Source of the DNA: GCA-020344555 sp050050135
Lineage (GTDB): Bacteria; Planctomycetota; Phycisphaerae; UBA1845
Length of the DNA stretch: 8,400 nucleotides
Assembly: GCA_050050135.1 (NCBI GenBank)
Contig: JASFUW010000219.1
Coordinates: 1-8,400 of the forward strand
Reading direction: 5' to 3'
Positions 7,561 to 8,400 of this stretch are shown here, piece by piece (position 1 is the first letter of the stretch; every line of letters begins with the position of its first letter). The position numbers and the translations under genes were made by a program. A model generated the notes under the pieces. That model was not told the DNA's origin. It was given only the letters and a program-made list of their open reading frames with translations, and searched no databases.

Positions 7561-7588
7561 ATCATACGTCTTCGCCGAATCCGGACAA
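7561..7588 (-). promoter_or_regulatory. Sigma-70-like promoter for the FHA-kinase-sigma cluster
   Basis: On the minus strand a -35-like TTGTCC (7588-7583) and a -10-like TATGAT (7566-7561, five of six to consensus) are separated by 16 bp. Transcription would start near 7553-7555, leaving a leader of about 50 bases before the ATG at 7503. The position just upstream of the first gene of the cluster supports it. It looks like a housekeeping promoter and shows nothing that would mark self-recognition by the cluster's own ECF factor. Confidence 0.5.
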
Positions 7589-7861
7589 ACCGGTCAGCCG
7601 CCTCGCCCGGCCCCTCGGCTCCCTGGAATACCGACTTTCCAACCTGTGATTCGCGTCGGCGGCCGGTTTATTCGCTTCTGGCGATCTTGGTCCAGGGTCA
7701 CCCGCAGTGCTTTGGCCGGCAGAAACCGGATCATCAGCAGACCACAACCTGGCTTCCCACGGGCGCGGAGACATAAAGCCAGGATGGAATCGCAAGCTCG
7801 GTCAAACCTTGCCCAGCGCACAGGAAAAGAGATTTTACTTTCGTGTGGCTCTGGCGAACAG

Positions 7862-7867
7862 TACAAT
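7862..7867 (+). promoter_or_regulatory. Candidate -10 box (plus strand)
   Basis: TACAAT matches five of six positions of the -10 consensus and sits in the most A+T-rich patch of the intergenic region. No good -35 lies 16-18 bp upstream, so a promoter here would need an activator or a different sigma factor. It points toward the insertion sequence and the short truncated reading frame at 8022. Confidence 0.2.
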
Positions 7868-7877
7868 TATCGGAACT

Positions 7878-7901
7878 GGCGGATCGACCGGTCGATTCGC
7901 C
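7878..7901. repeat. 24-bp near-perfect palindrome, operator-like
   Basis: The core ATCGACC/GGTCGAT (7883-7896) is a perfect 14-bp palindrome. It is flanked by GGCG (7878-7881) and CGCC (7898-7901), with one G/T mismatch pair between core and flank. It begins 10 bp after the -10-like TACAAT, the place expected for a repressor site of a dimeric regulator. It has no T tract, so it is not a terminator. Confidence 0.4.
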
Positions 7902-8021
7902 GCTCGATTTCGTTGCTTGAGTCAGGAGGGTCCTTGCCTGGTTGCGCGGACGCCGGGAACTCCGTGGTCGCCCCGGTGAATCCCCAGCAACAGTTGTAGG
8001 ACCCAACGAGGAATGGACAGA

Positions 8022-8036
8022 ATGTATGAAGAACTA
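8022..8036 (+). pseudogene. Possible start of a gene interrupted by the insertion sequence
   Basis: An ATG at 8022 (an in-frame ATG also occurs at 8013) follows GAGGA (8008-8012) with a spacing of nine bases and reads MYEEL before reaching the putative insertion point at TA 8035-8036. Beyond that the frame soon ends in TAA (8064-8066) inside the element. It may be the 5' stub of a displaced gene, or chance. The length is too small to identify anything. Confidence 0.2.
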
Positions 8037-8078
8037 GTGGGCCGATTCACCCGAATGTGCGGATAAAGCAGGTGGTTA

Positions 8079-8125
8079 GCCGATCCTTGTAAGGGCACGG
8101 ATGCCCTGGATCAAGGAGGATCGGC
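8079..8125 (+). promoter_or_regulatory. Transposase leader hairpin enclosing the ribosome binding site
   Basis: Arms GCCGATCC (8079-8086) and GGATCGGC (8118-8125) are perfect complements. An inner small hairpin (GGGCA 8093-8097 / TGCCC 8102-8106) lies between them. The right arm overlaps the end of the RBS AAGGAGGA (8113-8120) and runs up to the base before the ATG, so a folded mRNA would block initiation. Confidence 0.45.
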
Positions 8126-8400
8126 ATGAAAAAGTGGATCGTTCGGCTGGAGTCCGAGGAACGGGAGCGGTTGAAGCAGTTGGTTCGGGTGGGCAAGGCG
8201 GCGGCGTACAAGATCCGTCACGCGAACGTCCTGTTGGCGGTGGATGAATCGGAGGACGGGGCGGGCCTTGCCGATGTGCAGGTGGCCGAGACGTTGCAGG
8301 TGGGCGTTCGCTCGATTGAATCGTTGCGTCGGCGTTTCGTGGAGGAAGGGCTGGAAGCCTGCCTGAACCGCAAGAAACAACAGCGTCCCAGCGTGCAGCG
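8126..8400 (+). CDS. IS630-family transposase, N-terminal part (partial)
   Basis: The frame opens at ATG 8126 after a near-ideal RBS (AAGGAGGA, five-base spacing) and stays open to the window edge, giving 91 complete codons. The product begins MKKWIVRLESEERERLKQLV and continues with a helix-turn-helix region: GKAAAYKIRHANVLLAVDES (23-42), DVQVAETLQVGVRSIESLRRRFVEEGL (about 50-76), then a basic NRKKQQRPS linker (81-89). This is the DNA-binding half typical of IS630 transposases, which recognises the terminal repeats. The DDE catalytic domain lies outside the window, so it cannot be told whether the element is intact. No frameshift or stop is seen in the visible part. Confidence 0.9.
   Translation, partial: MKKWIVRLESEERERLKQLVRVGKAAAYKIRHANVLLAVDESEDGAGLADVQVAETLQVGVRSIESLRRRFVEEGLEACLNRKKQQRPSVQ

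Larger units (their letters stand above)
7589..8012. other. Intergenic region without a supported gene
   Basis: About 420 bp between the cluster promoter and the insertion sequence. Open frames here are short, lack ribosome binding sites and give low-complexity Arg/Pro/Ser-rich translations typical of random G+C-rich sequence. An A+T-richer patch lies at 7820-7870, followed by the palindrome at 7878-7901. No tRNA or recognisable structured RNA was seen. Confidence 0.6.
8036..8400 (+). mobile_element. IS630-family insertion sequence, left part (continues beyond the window)
   Basis: The transposase at 8126 marks an IS630-type element (Tc1/mariner-related, with TA target duplication). The left end is not defined by a matching right inverted repeat, because that end is outside the window. 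I place it at the CTAG around 8034-8037, just before the segment GGGCCGATTCACCCGAATG, because the transposase leader would then be about 90 bp, normal for the family, and a TA dinucleotide is available. The boundary could be off by tens of bases. The element points away from the signalling cluster. Confidence 0.55.

Noticed and set aside
8111..8380. Minus-strand ORF of 89 codons opposite the transposase
   Set aside because: The plus strand has an ideal RBS and recognisable IS630 sequence; the minus frame has neither.

Overview
The window is high in G+C and reads as a chromosomal segment of a planctomycete, probably from the Phycisphaerae side of Planctomycetota. That placement is inferred from protein style, not from a marker gene. 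The kinase N-terminus, the DYG variant of the DFG motif, the extracytoplasmic-function (ECF) sigma factor with a fused cysteine-rich tail and the FHA partner all look like planctomycete signalling proteins.

Layout, left to right. Bases 1-269 hold the 3' end of a plus-strand gene, apparently a secreted beta-rich protein. A strong GC hairpin follows at 301-330, where this gene and the minus-strand cluster converge. From about 7588 down to 412 runs one minus-strand gene cluster in the order: FHA-domain protein (7503-5869), membrane-anchored Ser/Thr kinase (5791-3416), small multi-span membrane protein (3387-2668), ECF sigma factor with a C-terminal His/Cys-rich extension (2548-1658), a possible 27-codon coupling ORF (1661-1578) and a radical SAM enzyme (1581-412). 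A promoter-like pair (TTGTCC, 16 bp, TATGAT) and a good ribosome binding site precede the FHA gene, and the gaps inside the cluster are 28-119 bp. Bases 7589-8012 hold no convincing gene but contain a near-perfect 24-bp palindrome next to a -10-like box. The right end is the left part of an IS630-type insertion sequence, with the transposase reading off the window edge and an RBS inside a predicted hairpin.

How the genes may work together (inference): the kinase phosphorylates targets at the membrane, the FHA protein acts as helical scaffold or adaptor, the small membrane protein is a sensor or partner, and the sigma factor is the transcriptional output, perhaps controlled by the kinase and by its own tail rather than by a separate anti-sigma factor. 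The radical SAM enzyme is tied to the sigma factor by overlapping stop and start codons; its substrate cannot be read from the sequence. I see no CRISPR array, tRNA, rRNA or recognisable defence system.
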